DNA of 47,474 nt from assembly GCA_028285465.1 (NCBI GenBank), contig JANQPD010000067.1:1-47474 (forward strand), written 5' to 3'. The translations under genes and the position numbers were made by a program. The notes beneath the pieces were generated by a model that ran no database searches, was not told the origin of the DNA, and saw only the letters and a program-made list of their open reading frames with translations. Positions 24,894 to 33,062 of the stretch are shown piece after piece. The stretch comes from Owenweeksia sp. (GTDB lineage Bacteria; Bacteroidota; Bacteroidia; Flavobacteriales; Schleiferiaceae). How positions within the stretch are numbered: position 1 is the stretch's first letter; each line of letters begins with the position of its first letter.

Positions 24894-25874
24894 TTAAAAG
24901 TCTGAATCAAAAGAAATGGTATTGCTTTGCTGGCCTTGCATTACCCCACTTTTCTGGTACTCGCCTACGCGCTTTTCAAAAAAGTTGGTTTTGCCCTGCA
25001 GGCTGATCATATCCATGAAATCAAAAGGATTTTCCACATTGTATTCTTTGCTGCACCCTAACTCTACTAAGAGGCGATCGGTTACAAACTCCAGGTATTG
25101 GGTCATCAGGTCAGCGTTCATCCCAATGAGCTTTACAGGAAGTGACTCGGTGATGAATTCGCGTTCAATGTTCAGCGCGTCCAGGATGATTTCCCGGATG
25201 CGTGCTTCGGGTACCTTGTTTTTCAAGTGGTTGTTGTGCAGGTGCACGGCAAAATCACAGTGCAGGCCTTCATCCCGGCTTATCAGCTCATTGGAAAAAG
25301 TAAGGCCGGGCATGATGCCCCGCTTTTTTAACCAAAAGATAGAACAAAAAGCCCCGCTAAAGAAAATACCTTCTACGGCCGCAAAGGCAATGAGGCGCTC
25401 CGCAAAAGAATCGGACTCGATCCATCTCAGTGCCCAGTCTGCTTTTTTCTTAATGGCCGGAAAGTTTTCAATGGCGTTAAAAAGGCTGTTGCTCTCTTCT
25501 TTGTTCTTTACATAGGTGTCGATCAATAAGGAATACGTCTCGCTGTGGATGTTTTCCATCATGATCTGGAAACCATAGAAAAACTTGGCCTCGGTATACT
25601 GTACCTCGTTCACAAAGTTTTCGGCCAGGTTTTCATTTACAATGCCATCGCTGGCGGCAAAAAAGGCCAGGATATGTTTGATGAAGTAGCGTTCGTCATC
25701 ATTCAGCTTACTTTCCCAGTCGGTAATGTCTTGATGAAGATCTATTTCCTCGGCGGTCCAGAAACTGGCTTCGGCTTTTTTATACCATTGCCAGATGTCA
25801 TGGTGCTCAATAGGAAAAAGCACAAAACGATTTTTGTTTTCGGTAAGGATCGGTTCTGCGTTGTTCATCTGCAT
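24894..25874 (-). CDS. nrdB: Class I ribonucleotide reductase, beta subunit
   Basis: 326 residues. Diiron ligands and radical tyrosine are visible: [15 protein letters not shown] (His and radical Tyr), VEGIFFSG (Glu), [10 protein letters not shown] (Glu and His). The C-terminal tail ([10 protein letters not shown]) ends in Phe and would dock into NrdA. It generates the tyrosyl radical needed by NrdA. First gene of the nrdBA operon; upstream lies a 332-nt non-coding region with a spaced direct repeat. ATG at 25874 or the second ATG two codons later. Confidence 0.96.
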   Translation of the reverse strand: MQMNNAEPILTENKNRFVLFPIEHHDIWQWYKKAEASFWTAEEIDLHQDITDWESKLNDDERYFIKHILAFFAASDGIVNENLAENFVNEVQYTEAKFFYGFQIMMENIHSETYSLLIDTYVKNKEESNSLFNAIENFPAIKKKADWALRWIESDSFAERLIAFAAVEGIFFSGAFCSIFWLKKRGIMPGLTFSNELISRDEGLHCDFAVHLHNNHLKNKVPEARIREIILDALNIEREFITESLPVKLIGMNADLMTQYLEFVTDRLLVELGCSKEYNVENPFDFMDMISLQGKTNFFEKRVGEYQKSGVMQGQQSNTISFDSDF

Positions 25875-26206
25875 CTTCGTTTTGGTTTAGAATATTCTTT
25901 AGTCTAGTACTTTGGTTTAGAAGCCAGTAAACCCTCGTAAAATCACGTAATCAATTGAAAAACAGTAAGTTTCAAGATGATGATCTTAAGAAAGGAGTAA
26001 AGTTTCCTAAACTTGCTCCTCAAATTTTAACAATAAAAGAAACGCATCCAAACCCTACTTATTCACATTTGCAGGCATTTATCAACAAGGGAGGAAAAAT
26101 GACATTAGCTTAACAGCAGTGTTTACTTAGGCTACAAAAATTCCAAGCAAAATTGTACTGATTTGCCGAATAGTAATCCACACCAATTGTTAAAAACTGA
26201 TAGGGA
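25875..26206. other. 332-nt intergenic region upstream of nrdB
   Basis: No ORF supported. It contains a 12-bp direct repeat next to the nrdB start (25881-25922) and an imperfect hairpin at 25994-26019 (GGAGTAAAGTTT / AAACTTGCTCC, one bulge and one mismatch). I saw no clear NrdR box (ACACWATATNTWGTGT-like) and no exact TAnnTTTG box on the minus strand. Confidence 0.45.
25881..25922. repeat. 12-bp direct repeat pair at 30-bp spacing upstream of nrdB
   Basis: TTTGGTTTAGAA (minus strand TTCTAAACCAAA) at 25881-25892 and 25911-25922. The 30-bp spacing is about three helical turns; the proximal copy ends 7 nt before the nrdB ATG. Candidate regulator-binding pair. Confidence 0.5.
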
Positions 26207-26782
26207 CTAGCGTGCCTCCCACTGATTGGCCAGGGTTTCCAGTTCCCGGTACCAATCAGGGCCGTATTTACGGATTAAGGCATCTTTAAGAAACTTGTAT
26301 ACAGGTACTTGTAAGGATTCCCCCAGATCACAGGCCGGGGCACAGATCTGCCATTTGTGGTAATTTACCGCATCATAAGCCGGGTATTTTTGGATGCGTA
26401 CCGGGTACAGGTGGCAGCTAATGGGTTTGCGAAAGGGCACGGCTCCGGCTTCCCAGGCTTTTTCAATGCCGCACTTTGTAGTGCCGTTTTTATCAAAGAT
26501 CACGTAGGCACATTCTGCCCCGTTCACGAGCGGGGTCACCCATTCTCCATCGGCAGGATCTGTTACCGCTGCGCCCTGTTCTTTTATCGCCTCAATGCCT
26601 TCCGGCTGAAGAAAGGCTTGTACCTCTGGAAAGATCTCCTCCAAGGTGGCTACTTCATGCGCTTCGAGGGGTGCACCCGCATCCCCTTCCACACAACATG
26701 CTCCTTTGCATTTGCTCAGGTCGCACACAAACTGCTTCTCGAGCAGGTCTTCAGAAATCAGGGTATCCTCTATGGCAATCAT
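26207..26782 (-). CDS. DUF3109 family cysteine-cluster protein
   Basis: 191 residues, rich in conserved cysteines: CDLSKCKGACC at the N-terminus, ECAY, KCGIEKA, SCHLYPVRI and ICAPAC. This is the DUF3109 pattern, related to YkgJ-type Fe-S or Zn cluster proteins. Cytoplasmic, no signal peptide. Function unknown. Start ATG chosen because homologues begin at this point (IEDTLIS...). An exact -7 box ends 4 nt upstream of the ATG, so the mRNA probably has almost no leader. Confidence 0.8.
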   Translation of the reverse strand: MIAIEDTLISEDLLEKQFVCDLSKCKGACCVEGDAGAPLEAHEVATLEEIFPEVQAFLQPEGIEAIKEQGAAVTDPADGEWVTPLVNGAECAYVIFDKNGTTKCGIEKAWEAGAVPFRKPISCHLYPVRIQKYPAYDAVNYHKWQICAPACDLGESLQVPVYKFLKDALIRKYGPDWYRELETLANQWEAR

Positions 26783-26786
26783 GCTA

Positions 26787-26819
26787 CAAAAATAGCGATA
26801 AGCATGCGGTAGGGCACAA
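26787..26819 (-). promoter_or_regulatory. Promoter of the DUF3109 gene, almost on top of the start codon
   Basis: Minus-strand TATTTTTG at 26794-26787 is an exact -7 consensus and ends 4 nt before the ATG; TTG at 26819-26817 lies 22 nt upstream of it. Confidence 0.55.
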
Positions 26820-26823
26820 AATA

Positions 26824-26849
26824 AAAAAGACCTGCAACCAGGCCTTTTT
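26824..26849 (-). terminator. Terminator beyond the Cache lipoprotein gene
   Basis: 11-nt arms (AAAAAGACCTG / CAGGCCTTTTT) with a 4-nt loop; on the minus strand the single mismatch becomes a G-U pair and the stem runs into T6. It lies 25 nt after the stop codon at 26874. Confidence 0.8.
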
Positions 26850-26873
26850 ATAGTATCCGAGAAATTAAGAGGT

Positions 26874-27428
26874 TTATTTATACGTGCCGGAAGCTACCAT
26901 CAGGTCACCTACCTTTCGTATATACGTGAACTTTTTGCGGATGGAATTGGTCTGCGGGTCATCCCAATAGTACCAACCCCAACCGGCTCCTTCACGATTG
27001 GCAATATCTACCAATTCCTGCACAAAGTATTTGTCTTTAATGTCTTGAAGGTCCATTACCACAGTGCCAATGAGATCGGGTTGAAAACCGTGAGCCAGTA
27101 CTTTGGCTGACTCATCCCATACAAAGATGTATAGTTCCTGGTCTACAAAAGCCCCGTTTTGATCATTAAAAGCGGCAAAGGCCGTATCCGGCCCTTTGGC
27201 CTCAAGGTAATCAACCGCAGTATTCACGAAGTCTATTACCCGCGTTTTTTCCGCCGTTGTAAGGCAGATATACGTGCAGCTTCCGTTGCTTTCCGTAGCT
27301 TCCGCGTTGTAATTGCAAGCTTCTGCATCCATACAACCACTCACCGCTTCATCACCGCAGGCGCTCAAGAGGCAAATAAGGGTTCCGAGCAGTAAACTAA
27401 GCCGTGTAAAATGTTTTATAGAAGCCAT
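26874..27428 (-). CDS. Lipoprotein with Cys-rich MDAEACNYN motif and Cache-like domain
   Basis: 184 residues. Lipoprotein signal with lipobox LSAC (Cys24). Residues 31-56 hold a short Cys motif (GCMDAEACNYN... NGSCTYICL) of the kind seen, often in tandem, in surface proteins of marine Bacteroidota. Residues ~57-184 fit a single Cache_2 sensor domain (TRVIDFVNTAVDYLEAKG..., LYIFVWD, VVMDLQDIKDKYFVQELVDIA, GWGWYYWDDPQT, KKFTYIRKVGDLMVASG). Cache domains bind small extracellular ligands; here there is no kinase or chemoreceptor part, so it may be a ligand-binding lipoprotein. No obvious partner gene nearby. Confidence 0.75.
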   Translation of the reverse strand: MASIKHFTRLSLLLGTLICLLSACGDEAVSGCMDAEACNYNAEATESNGSCTYICLTTAEKTRVIDFVNTAVDYLEAKGPDTAFAAFNDQNGAFVDQELYIFVWDESAKVLAHGFQPDLIGTVVMDLQDIKDKYFVQELVDIANREGAGWGWYYWDDPQTNSIRKKFTYIRKVGDLMVASGTYK

Positions 27429-27698
27429 TTCAATTTACTTTACGAGTTTAACTTAGAACTAAGTTATGCAAAAACGGCCCAAAGGAATGAAAAGGAGGTC
27501 GTGAGGCGTATATATAGCTCGCGACATGTTGTAGACAAAGGGTAAATCATGCTTTAGGCTATTGAGCATGGAGGTAAGCGTAGACACCGGAGAAATATTC
27601 TGTTGAACGACCCCTGTAAAAGTCTTGGCAAATTGCCCGGAAACCTTTGTTTGCCGGAAAAGGTGTAAACTTATTGGAAAGCAGGCTGTACTTTATAC

Positions 27699-28694
27699 AT
27701 GTCCTTACTTCAATTTGATTATAAGGGGATATACTGCGCAGCTGCCGATGTATACATCGACCCCTGGAAGCCGGTTAAGAAAGCGCTGATCACACATGCA
27801 CATGCCGACCATAGCCGTTGGGGGATGCAGCATTACCTGACCCAGCACGATTCTATCCCAATAATGAAACATCGCCTGGGTGCAGATATAAACGTGCAGG
27901 GCGTGGCGTATGCAGAAGAAATACGGATCAATGGCGTTCGCTTCAGCTTTCACCCGGCCGGCCACATTCCCGGCTCTGCACAAATAAGAGTGGAGCATAA
28001 GGGGGAAATTTGGGTGGTCAGCGGCGATTACAAGCTGGAAGCTGATGGCTTATCCGAAGCCTTTCAGCCGGTTCCGTGCCACCACTTTATAACAGAATGT
28101 ACGTTTGGATTGCCTGTATACACCTGGAAGCCGCAAAAGGAGGTATTCGGGGAAGTGAACACCTGGTGGCAAAAAAATCAAGGCGAAGGAAAAGTAAGCA
28201 TCATAGCGGGTTACTCGCTGGGCAAGGCACAACGCATCCTGCAAGGATTAAATGTAGGGGCAGGCCCCATTTTTACACATGGAGCCGTAGAAAACACGAA
28301 CGAGGTGTTGCGGAAGCAGGGGGTAAAACTTCCTGATACTACTTTAGTTACGGCCGGGCACAAGAAAGCGGATTTCAAAGGTGCTGTGGTGGTTTGTCCG
28401 CCAAGTGCCGTGAATACACCCTGGATGAAGAAAATGGGGCCGGCCAGTACGGCCTTTTGCAGCGGGTGGATGGCGTTACGGGGTGCACGCAGGAGAAGGG
28501 CGGCAGACAGGGGTTTTGTACTTTCGGATCATGCTGATTGGCAGGGTTTGCTCACGGCAGTAGAAGAAAGCGGGGCTCAGCACATATACACTACCCACGG
28601 TTACAAAGATATTTTTGCGCGTTACCTGAGCGAAGAAAAAGGCCTCGATGCCTGGCCGGTAGATACATTGTATGAAGAGCAATTGGAAGATTAA
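27699..28694 (+). CDS. Ligase-associated DNA exonuclease (metallo-beta-lactamase/beta-CASP fold)
   Basis: 331 residues. The N-terminus has the metallo-beta-lactamase motif HAHADH (H33, H35, D37, H38) plus PAGHIPGSAQ and SGDYK. The family usually called ligase-associated DNA exonuclease is normally encoded beside an ATP-dependent DNA ligase and an Lhr-type helicase. Neither is adjacent here: neighbours are a Cache lipoprotein and a 75-codon ORF. It probably trims DNA ends in repair together with ligase encoded elsewhere. ATG at 27699 follows the family N-terminus. No exact -7 box was found upstream. Confidence 0.88.
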   Translation: MSLLQFDYKGIYCAAADVYIDPWKPVKKALITHAHADHSRWGMQHYLTQHDSIPIMKHRLGADINVQGVAYAEEIRINGVRFSFHPAGHIPGSAQIRVEHKGEIWVVSGDYKLEADGLSEAFQPVPCHHFITECTFGLPVYTWKPQKEVFGEVNTWWQKNQGEGKVSIIAGYSLGKAQRILQGLNVGAGPIFTHGAVENTNEVLRKQGVKLPDTTLVTAGHKKADFKGAVVVCPPSAVNTPWMKKMGPASTAFCSGWMALRGARRRRAADRGFVLSDHADWQGLLTAVEESGAQHIYTTHGYKDIFARYLSEEKGLDAWPVDTLYEEQLED

Positions 28695-28862
28695 GCACCT
28701 TGCTTACAGAAGTTTGTTTATAGGAGTAGAATCCTTACAAACAGAATAACCCTGTGTTTAATTAAGGTGTGGTTATGCATTTGATGCAGAAATGATTGAG
28801 CGTTCAGTCGATCGAATAATAATTCTTAATGTCAGATTAAAGAGAACTTAAAGTCGTCTGAA

Positions 28863-28892
28863 TTGGATTACTATTTTAATTGCCTAGCTTTG
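28863..28892 (+). promoter_or_regulatory. Complete Bacteroidota promoter
   Basis: TTG at 28863-28865, a 19-nt spacer, then TAGCTTTG at 28885-28892: an exact match to the TTG-N19-TAnnTTTG primary sigma consensus. It is the best promoter in the window and drives the small gene that follows. Confidence 0.75.
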
Positions 28893-28912
28893 TTTAAAAG
28901 CAAGAAAACACT

Positions 28913-29140
28913 GTGGGGGAGCAGGTACTTTCTAAAAAGCAAACTGTATTGATGGGCAGAAGAGTCGGCAACCGGTCCCTAAAAGTCATTGAGGCCGGTG
29001 AGCAAAAATACCTCGTCTGCTTTAGCACTTACCTGTTACGCATTCCCATTATCAAAAAACAGTACTGTTTTAACTCACGCACCGAAGCGGAGGTTTTTTA
29101 CGATAAGCTTACGTATTTGAAGTTTAAGGGCCTGGTGTAA
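28913..29140 (+). CDS. Small basic hypothetical protein
   Basis: 75 residues from GTG, or 62 residues from the in-frame ATG at 28952 (MGRRVGNRSLK...). The core (QKYLVCFSTYLLRIPIIKKQYCFNSRTEAEVFYDKL) is beta-then-helix and basic; no signal peptide. Not recognised. The strong promoter directly upstream supports real transcription; which start is used cannot be decided without an SD site. Confidence 0.55.
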   Translation: MGEQVLSKKQTVLMGRRVGNRSLKVIEAGEQKYLVCFSTYLLRIPIIKKQYCFNSRTEAEVFYDKLTYLKFKGLV

Positions 29141-29252
29141 TCTTTTTCCTTCTGTGGGCAACCGGATCGGAGGGGTATACCTTTTACTTAAAAGGCAGAT
29201 AATTGCTTAATATGCAATGCGTTTCAATTAAACCTTTAGCACCTTAAGTACC

Positions 29253-29268
29253 AAATTTCCGGAAATTT
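29253..29268. repeat. 16-bp perfect palindrome
   Basis: AAATTTCC/GGAAATTT at 29253-29268, in the gap between the small basic gene and the aldo/keto reductase. Possible dimeric-protein binding site; no T tract, so not an obvious terminator. Confidence 0.45.
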
Positions 29269-29351
29269 AAGCCTCCAGCTATAGTGAGCCAGGTAAAACG
29301 GCTGTTGTGCACTAATCGCGGATAAGCCTTTAGAAAGAGGTAATATCCCTG

Positions 29352-30344
29352 CTAGAATGGAGGCATTTCTGGCTTATTGTCTAGAATAGATTCGATCCGG
29401 GTCATTACTTCTTCAGTAAGCAAGGCCTTTACGCCATCGGCTTTGAGGTTTTCTTCCAACTGGTATACTTTAGAGGCACCCAGGATCACCGTGCTTACGT
29501 GCGGGTTTTTCAAACACCAGGCTAAAGCCATTTGAGGCAAGCTGGTGCCGAGCTCTTTTGCCAGACTCCCCAACTGTTTCACCTTTTTCAGGTTTTCCTC
29601 ACGCACACTACGGTCTTTCAACCAGCTCAATTCTTCGCGGTTCAGGCGGGCGTCTTCCGGAATGCCCTCATTGTATTTCCCGGTAAGAATACCGCTGGCC
29701 AGCGGGCTCCACACGGTGGTACCAAGGCCCACGGTTTTGTAGATCTGACTGTACTCTGCCTCCACTTTCTCGCGCCACAGCATATTGTACTGGGGCTGTT
29801 CCATCGTAGGGCCTATTAACCCCAACTCTTTTGCTACCATATGCGCCTCCATAATTTCCTGTGCGCTCCACTCGCTGGTGCCCCAGTAAAAGATCTTGCC
29901 TTGTTCTATAAGGGTATTCATGGTACGCACGGTTTCCTCGATCGGGGTTTCTTTATCCGGGCGGTGACAAAAAAACAAGTCGAGGTATTCTACCTGTAGT
30001 CTTTTCAGGGCCTGGTGGCAGGCCTCTGTCAGATGTTTACGGGTATTCCCCTTTTGCGTGGGCTTGCTGTCTTTAAGGCCCCAAATGCCAAAATAAGCTT
30101 TCGAGGAAAGGATGTAAGAGTCTCTGCGCCAGCCCAGCTCTTTCAGGATCTTACCCATCACCTCTTCGCTGCGCCCTTCGGCATATACTTCGGCATTGTC
30201 AAAGAAATTGACCCCGGCTTCATAAGCCGTTACCATGAGCTCGCGGGAGGTATTGCTTTCTATTTGATTGCCAAAGGTGATCCACGAGCCAAAGCTCATT
30301 TCACTAACCTTTAAGCCTGATTTTCCTAGATTTCTATACTCCAT
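29352..30344 (-). CDS. Aldo/keto reductase, AKR6/Kv-beta-like
   Basis: 330 residues, full TIM-barrel oxidoreductase. Catalytic tetrad visible: D49 and Y54 (FFDNAEVY), K82 (LSSKAY), H127 (FFCHRPD). The GSWITFG and YNQ-less pattern and the C-terminal STVILGASK (NADPH site) fit the potassium-channel-beta/YghZ branch, which reduces aldehydes and methylglyoxal-like carbonyls with NADPH. It starts 3 nt after the antiporter stop codon, so both are one operon; the Kv-beta family name and this transporter neighbour are noteworthy but do not prove interaction. Confidence 0.9.
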   Translation of the reverse strand: MEYRNLGKSGLKVSEMSFGSWITFGNQIESNTSRELMVTAYEAGVNFFDNAEVYAEGRSEEVMGKILKELGWRRDSYILSSKAYFGIWGLKDSKPTQKGNTRKHLTEACHQALKRLQVEYLDLFFCHRPDKETPIEETVRTMNTLIEQGKIFYWGTSEWSAQEIMEAHMVAKELGLIGPTMEQPQYNMLWREKVEAEYSQIYKTVGLGTTVWSPLASGILTGKYNEGIPEDARLNREELSWLKDRSVREENLKKVKQLGSLAKELGTSLPQMALAWCLKNPHVSTVILGASKVYQLEENLKADGVKALLTEEVMTRIESILDNKPEMPPF

Positions 30345-30347
30345 AAC

Positions 30348-32195
30348 TTAAGTCATTATTTCTGCCGCTTCAGCCAGCGGAATTACACTTGATTCTACGG
30401 TGGGAATAAAAGCCAGCCGGTCGCCTTTGCTGAAGGCCGGAAGTTCACGCAATACAATCTCTGGCTCCCCGGAGCTGTCGAGTATGAAAAGCGGAATGAT
30501 ACGGTTGCGGTGTTTCTTTAAAATGCTTTCGTAGGCCTCACTATCGGGACATGGTTCCACAAGGATCTCTTTTTGTGCCCGTATGGCCTGTGCCAGGTTG
30601 AGGTAATCCACCTTTCCTTCAAACAAAATGCCTTTTGGCATTTCCAATTCTTTGAGCTCCAGCTCCTTCTTGCTGGCCAGGCGATACACATTTTCTTCGC
30701 CAAACTCGCTTTCAAACCACTTGCAGGCCAGGTTGTTGATCTCAGAACTACTGGTCATGGCCATCAACTTGCCAATGCTGGTCAGGTCCAGGTCGTCAAA
30801 AACATTATCGGCTACAATGTTGCCTTCGTATACATCGAAACCCATGCGCTGCGCTTCCCGGATGTTTACCCGCGAAGTATCGGCCAGCATTACCGGTACT
30901 TTTTGCTCCTTGAGAAATTGCGCCAGAAACCTGGAATTTTCATTGGCCCCGGCAAAGAGCACGCCCCGGGGTTCTTCGCGTTCTACTTTCAAAAATTTGG
31001 CAAAGGGCTTGGCGGTAGCACCCTGTATCACCACCGTACCTACGATCACGAGGAAAGTGAGGGGTAGAATGAGCTCGGCCTGCTGGATATCGATCTGGGA
31101 AGATTCCCCGCTAAGCAATTGGAGGGAGAAAAGCGAGGCAACCGCTGCGGCCACGATCCCCTTAGGGCCTACCCAGCTTATAAAAACAATTTCGCGCCAG
31201 TTGAACTTGCTCCCCATAGTGCTGAGCCAAACATAGAGTGGGCGTATTACCAGCATTACCACAGCAAAAAGCGCTATGGCTTCCCACCCCAGTTTGGTGA
31301 TCAAGGCCATTTCTATACGGCTACTGAGCAAAATGAAAAGCACGGAGATGAGAATAATGCTGACATCTTCTTTGAAGGAAAGGATCTTATGAAAAGACTC
31401 TACCTTGATGTTGGCCAGTACGATCCCCATAAAAGTAGCAGCCATTAAGCCGGCTTCGGGATGTATGAGTTCTGAAAAAGTAAAGGCAAAAATGACAAGC
31501 CCCAGGGCAAACACATTGCGCAAGTAGGAAGGCAAGCGGTTCTTTCGCATGGTCCAGCGCAGGAAAAAGGCAGCCAGCCCCCCAACAAATACGCCACTGG
31601 CAATGGTGATAAAAAACTCTTTAAATACTTCCAGGGTAACTGAATTCTCATAATGGCTGGTCTGGATGAATTCGTATACCAATACCGCAATCAAGGCGCC
31701 CAAAGGATCAATGAGAATGCCTTCCCACTTTAAAACGTTGTTAATGCGTTCGTTAGGTCTTGTGTTACGCAAAATGGGTAATACAACGGTGGGCCCGGAA
31801 ACGATTACCAGTGCCCCGAAAAGGAAAGCCAAACGGTAATCAAGCCCTAACAAATAATGCGCAGCAAACCCACCGCCCACCAGGGTTACCATAGGGCCTA
31901 TAATAAGGAGGTTACGAACTACACGTGCCTGGTGCCGAATTTCGGAAAGCTTTAGAGTAAGCCCCCCTTCAAACAGGATCACACCCACAGAAATGGACAC
32001 GAAGGAAAAGAGGAAGTCGCCCGAAAAAATCTCATCTCCGTCCAACAGTTTATCTCCGTAAGGGGTAAAAAAGGTAGACAGAGGCCCCACGGCCAGGCCG
32101 ATGATAATGAGCGGCAGAATGGCAGGCACCTTTATCTTCCAGGCAAGCCATTGTGCGATAACACTAAGGATGAGAATACTAGCTAATTCAATCAT
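30348..32195 (-). CDS. Na+(K+)/H+ antiporter of the CPA1/NhaP type with C-terminal TrkA-N domain
   Basis: 615 residues. The N-terminal ~395 residues are a dozen membrane helices with the ion-site motif EGILIDPLGA and the CPA1-typical FISWVGPKGIVAAAV. Residues ~405-520 are a Rossmann-type TrkA-N/RCK domain (GVLFAGANENSRFLAQFL) that binds nucleotides and gates transport; a further TrkA-C-like segment follows. It moves monovalent cations out in exchange for protons for pH and salt homeostasis. A TATCTTTT near-consensus box lies upstream. The AKR gene follows immediately. Confidence 0.88.
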   Translation of the reverse strand: MIELASILILSVIAQWLAWKIKVPAILPLIIIGLAVGPLSTFFTPYGDKLLDGDEIFSGDFLFSFVSISVGVILFEGGLTLKLSEIRHQARVVRNLLIIGPMVTLVGGGFAAHYLLGLDYRLAFLFGALVIVSGPTVVLPILRNTRPNERINNVLKWEGILIDPLGALIAVLVYEFIQTSHYENSVTLEVFKEFFITIASGVFVGGLAAFFLRWTMRKNRLPSYLRNVFALGLVIFAFTFSELIHPEAGLMAATFMGIVLANIKVESFHKILSFKEDVSIILISVLFILLSSRIEMALITKLGWEAIALFAVVMLVIRPLYVWLSTMGSKFNWREIVFISWVGPKGIVAAAVASLFSLQLLSGESSQIDIQQAELILPLTFLVIVGTVVIQGATAKPFAKFLKVEREEPRGVLFAGANENSRFLAQFLKEQKVPVMLADTSRVNIREAQRMGFDVYEGNIVADNVFDDLDLTSIGKLMAMTSSSEINNLACKWFESEFGEENVYRLASKKELELKELEMPKGILFEGKVDYLNLAQAIRAQKEILVEPCPDSEAYESILKKHRNRIIPLFILDSSGEPEIVLRELPAFSKGDRLAFIPTVESSVIPLAEAAEIMT

Positions 32196-32345
32196 GTGAA
32201 TGTTTTCGGGCCAAAAAGATAAAAAGAAAGTACAAGCACTTTCTTACGAAAGCTTACAGCGCTTCAGTGGGGAAATTGTTCATGGGCAAGTGGCCCCATT
32301 TGTTTTGAATCCCGGTTGCCGAAGTGGCCTGTGTACGTCTTTCTG

Positions 32346-32377
32346 TTGCATTAAAATAGGATATCCGTGAACCTTTG
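32346..32377 (+). promoter_or_regulatory. Probable promoter of the adenosyltransferase gene
   Basis: TTG at 32346-32348, 21-nt spacer, AACCTTTG at 32370-32377 (one mismatch to TAnnTTTG), ~50 nt before the ATG. No cobalamin riboswitch was recognised in the leader. Confidence 0.4.
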
Positions 32378-32426
32378 TGTGTGTTATTTGCTTTCATGGC
32401 TTTATTTAGCTATTATTTTAGGAAGG

Positions 32427-32978
32427 ATGAAAGTATATACAAAAAAGGGCGATAAGGGCGAAACCTCCTTGCTAGGGGGTACCCGAGTAAAAAAATCGAA
32501 CCTACGCATAGAAGCGTACGGGACGGTAGATGAACTAAACGCGTATTTGGGGGTGATCCGCGACCACGGAAAAGATCAAAAAACGGAAGAGGCATTGGTT
32601 GCCGTGCAACACTGCCTGTTTACAATAGGCTCCGAGCTGGCTGCTGATCCTGAAAAAAACAGGATGGAGATCCCACACATCCGCGAAGAGGACATACAGT
32701 TCCTGGAAGAGGAAATTGACCGGATGACAGAACAGTTGCCCCCTATGAAATTCTTTATACTGCCGGGAGGCGATCTCACTGCTTCACACTGCCAGGTAGC
32801 CCGCACCATTTGCCGGAGGGCTGAAAGGCGGGTAATAGAGCTGGAAGAACAACAGCAGGGCATACCCTCTAAAATAATCGAATACCTGAACCGTTTGAGC
32901 GATTACCTGTTTACACTGGCCCGCTTTTTTACTAAAATTAACAAGGGTTTTGAAACTCCCTGGAAAACAAGAGGGTAG
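32427..32978 (+). CDS. Cob(I)yrinic acid a,c-diamide adenosyltransferase (PduO type)
   Basis: 183 residues from the ATG at 32427, which gives the family-typical start MKVYTKKGDKGETSLLGG; the upstream in-frame extension is hydrophobic and not part of the family. AGGAAGG precedes the start. Motifs TKKGDKGETSLLGG (ATP binding), AYGTVDELNAYLG and CRRAERRVIEL define PduO-type ATP:cob(I)alamin adenosyltransferases. The enzyme makes adenosylcobalamin from cobalamin and ATP. No other B12 gene lies in the window, consistent with a salvage role. Confidence 0.92.
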   Translation: MKVYTKKGDKGETSLLGGTRVKKSNLRIEAYGTVDELNAYLGVIRDHGKDQKTEEALVAVQHCLFTIGSELAADPEKNRMEIPHIREEDIQFLEEEIDRMTEQLPPMKFFILPGGDLTASHCQVARTICRRAERRVIELEEQQQGIPSKIIEYLNRLSDYLFTLARFFTKINKGFETPWKTRG

Positions 32979-33029
32979 GATTGCGTGGGAGAAATTTGAA
33001 GTTGTGCTTTTATAAGCGCTTGAAAAAAT

Positions 33030-33037
33030 TACATTTG
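33030..33037 (+). promoter_or_regulatory. TAnnTTTG -7 box of the DUF2795 gene
   Basis: TACATTTG, exact consensus, 25 nt before the ATG at 33063. The nearest usable TTG (33002-33004) is 25 nt further upstream, longer than usual. Confidence 0.45.
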
Positions 33038-33048
33038 CAAAAATTTTT

Positions 33049-33055
33049 AAGGAGG
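33049..33055 (+). promoter_or_regulatory. Strong Shine-Dalgarno site of the DUF2795 gene
   Basis: AAGGAGG, full anti-SD complement, 7 nt before the ATG. Exceptional here: most starts in this window have A/T-rich leaders without SD. Confidence 0.7.
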
Positions 33056-33062
33056 ATTTAAT

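Noticed and set aside
32367..32426. Hydrophobic N-terminal extension of the adenosyltransferase
   Set aside because: The family starts at MKVYTKKG; the extension is a by-product of the open frame.
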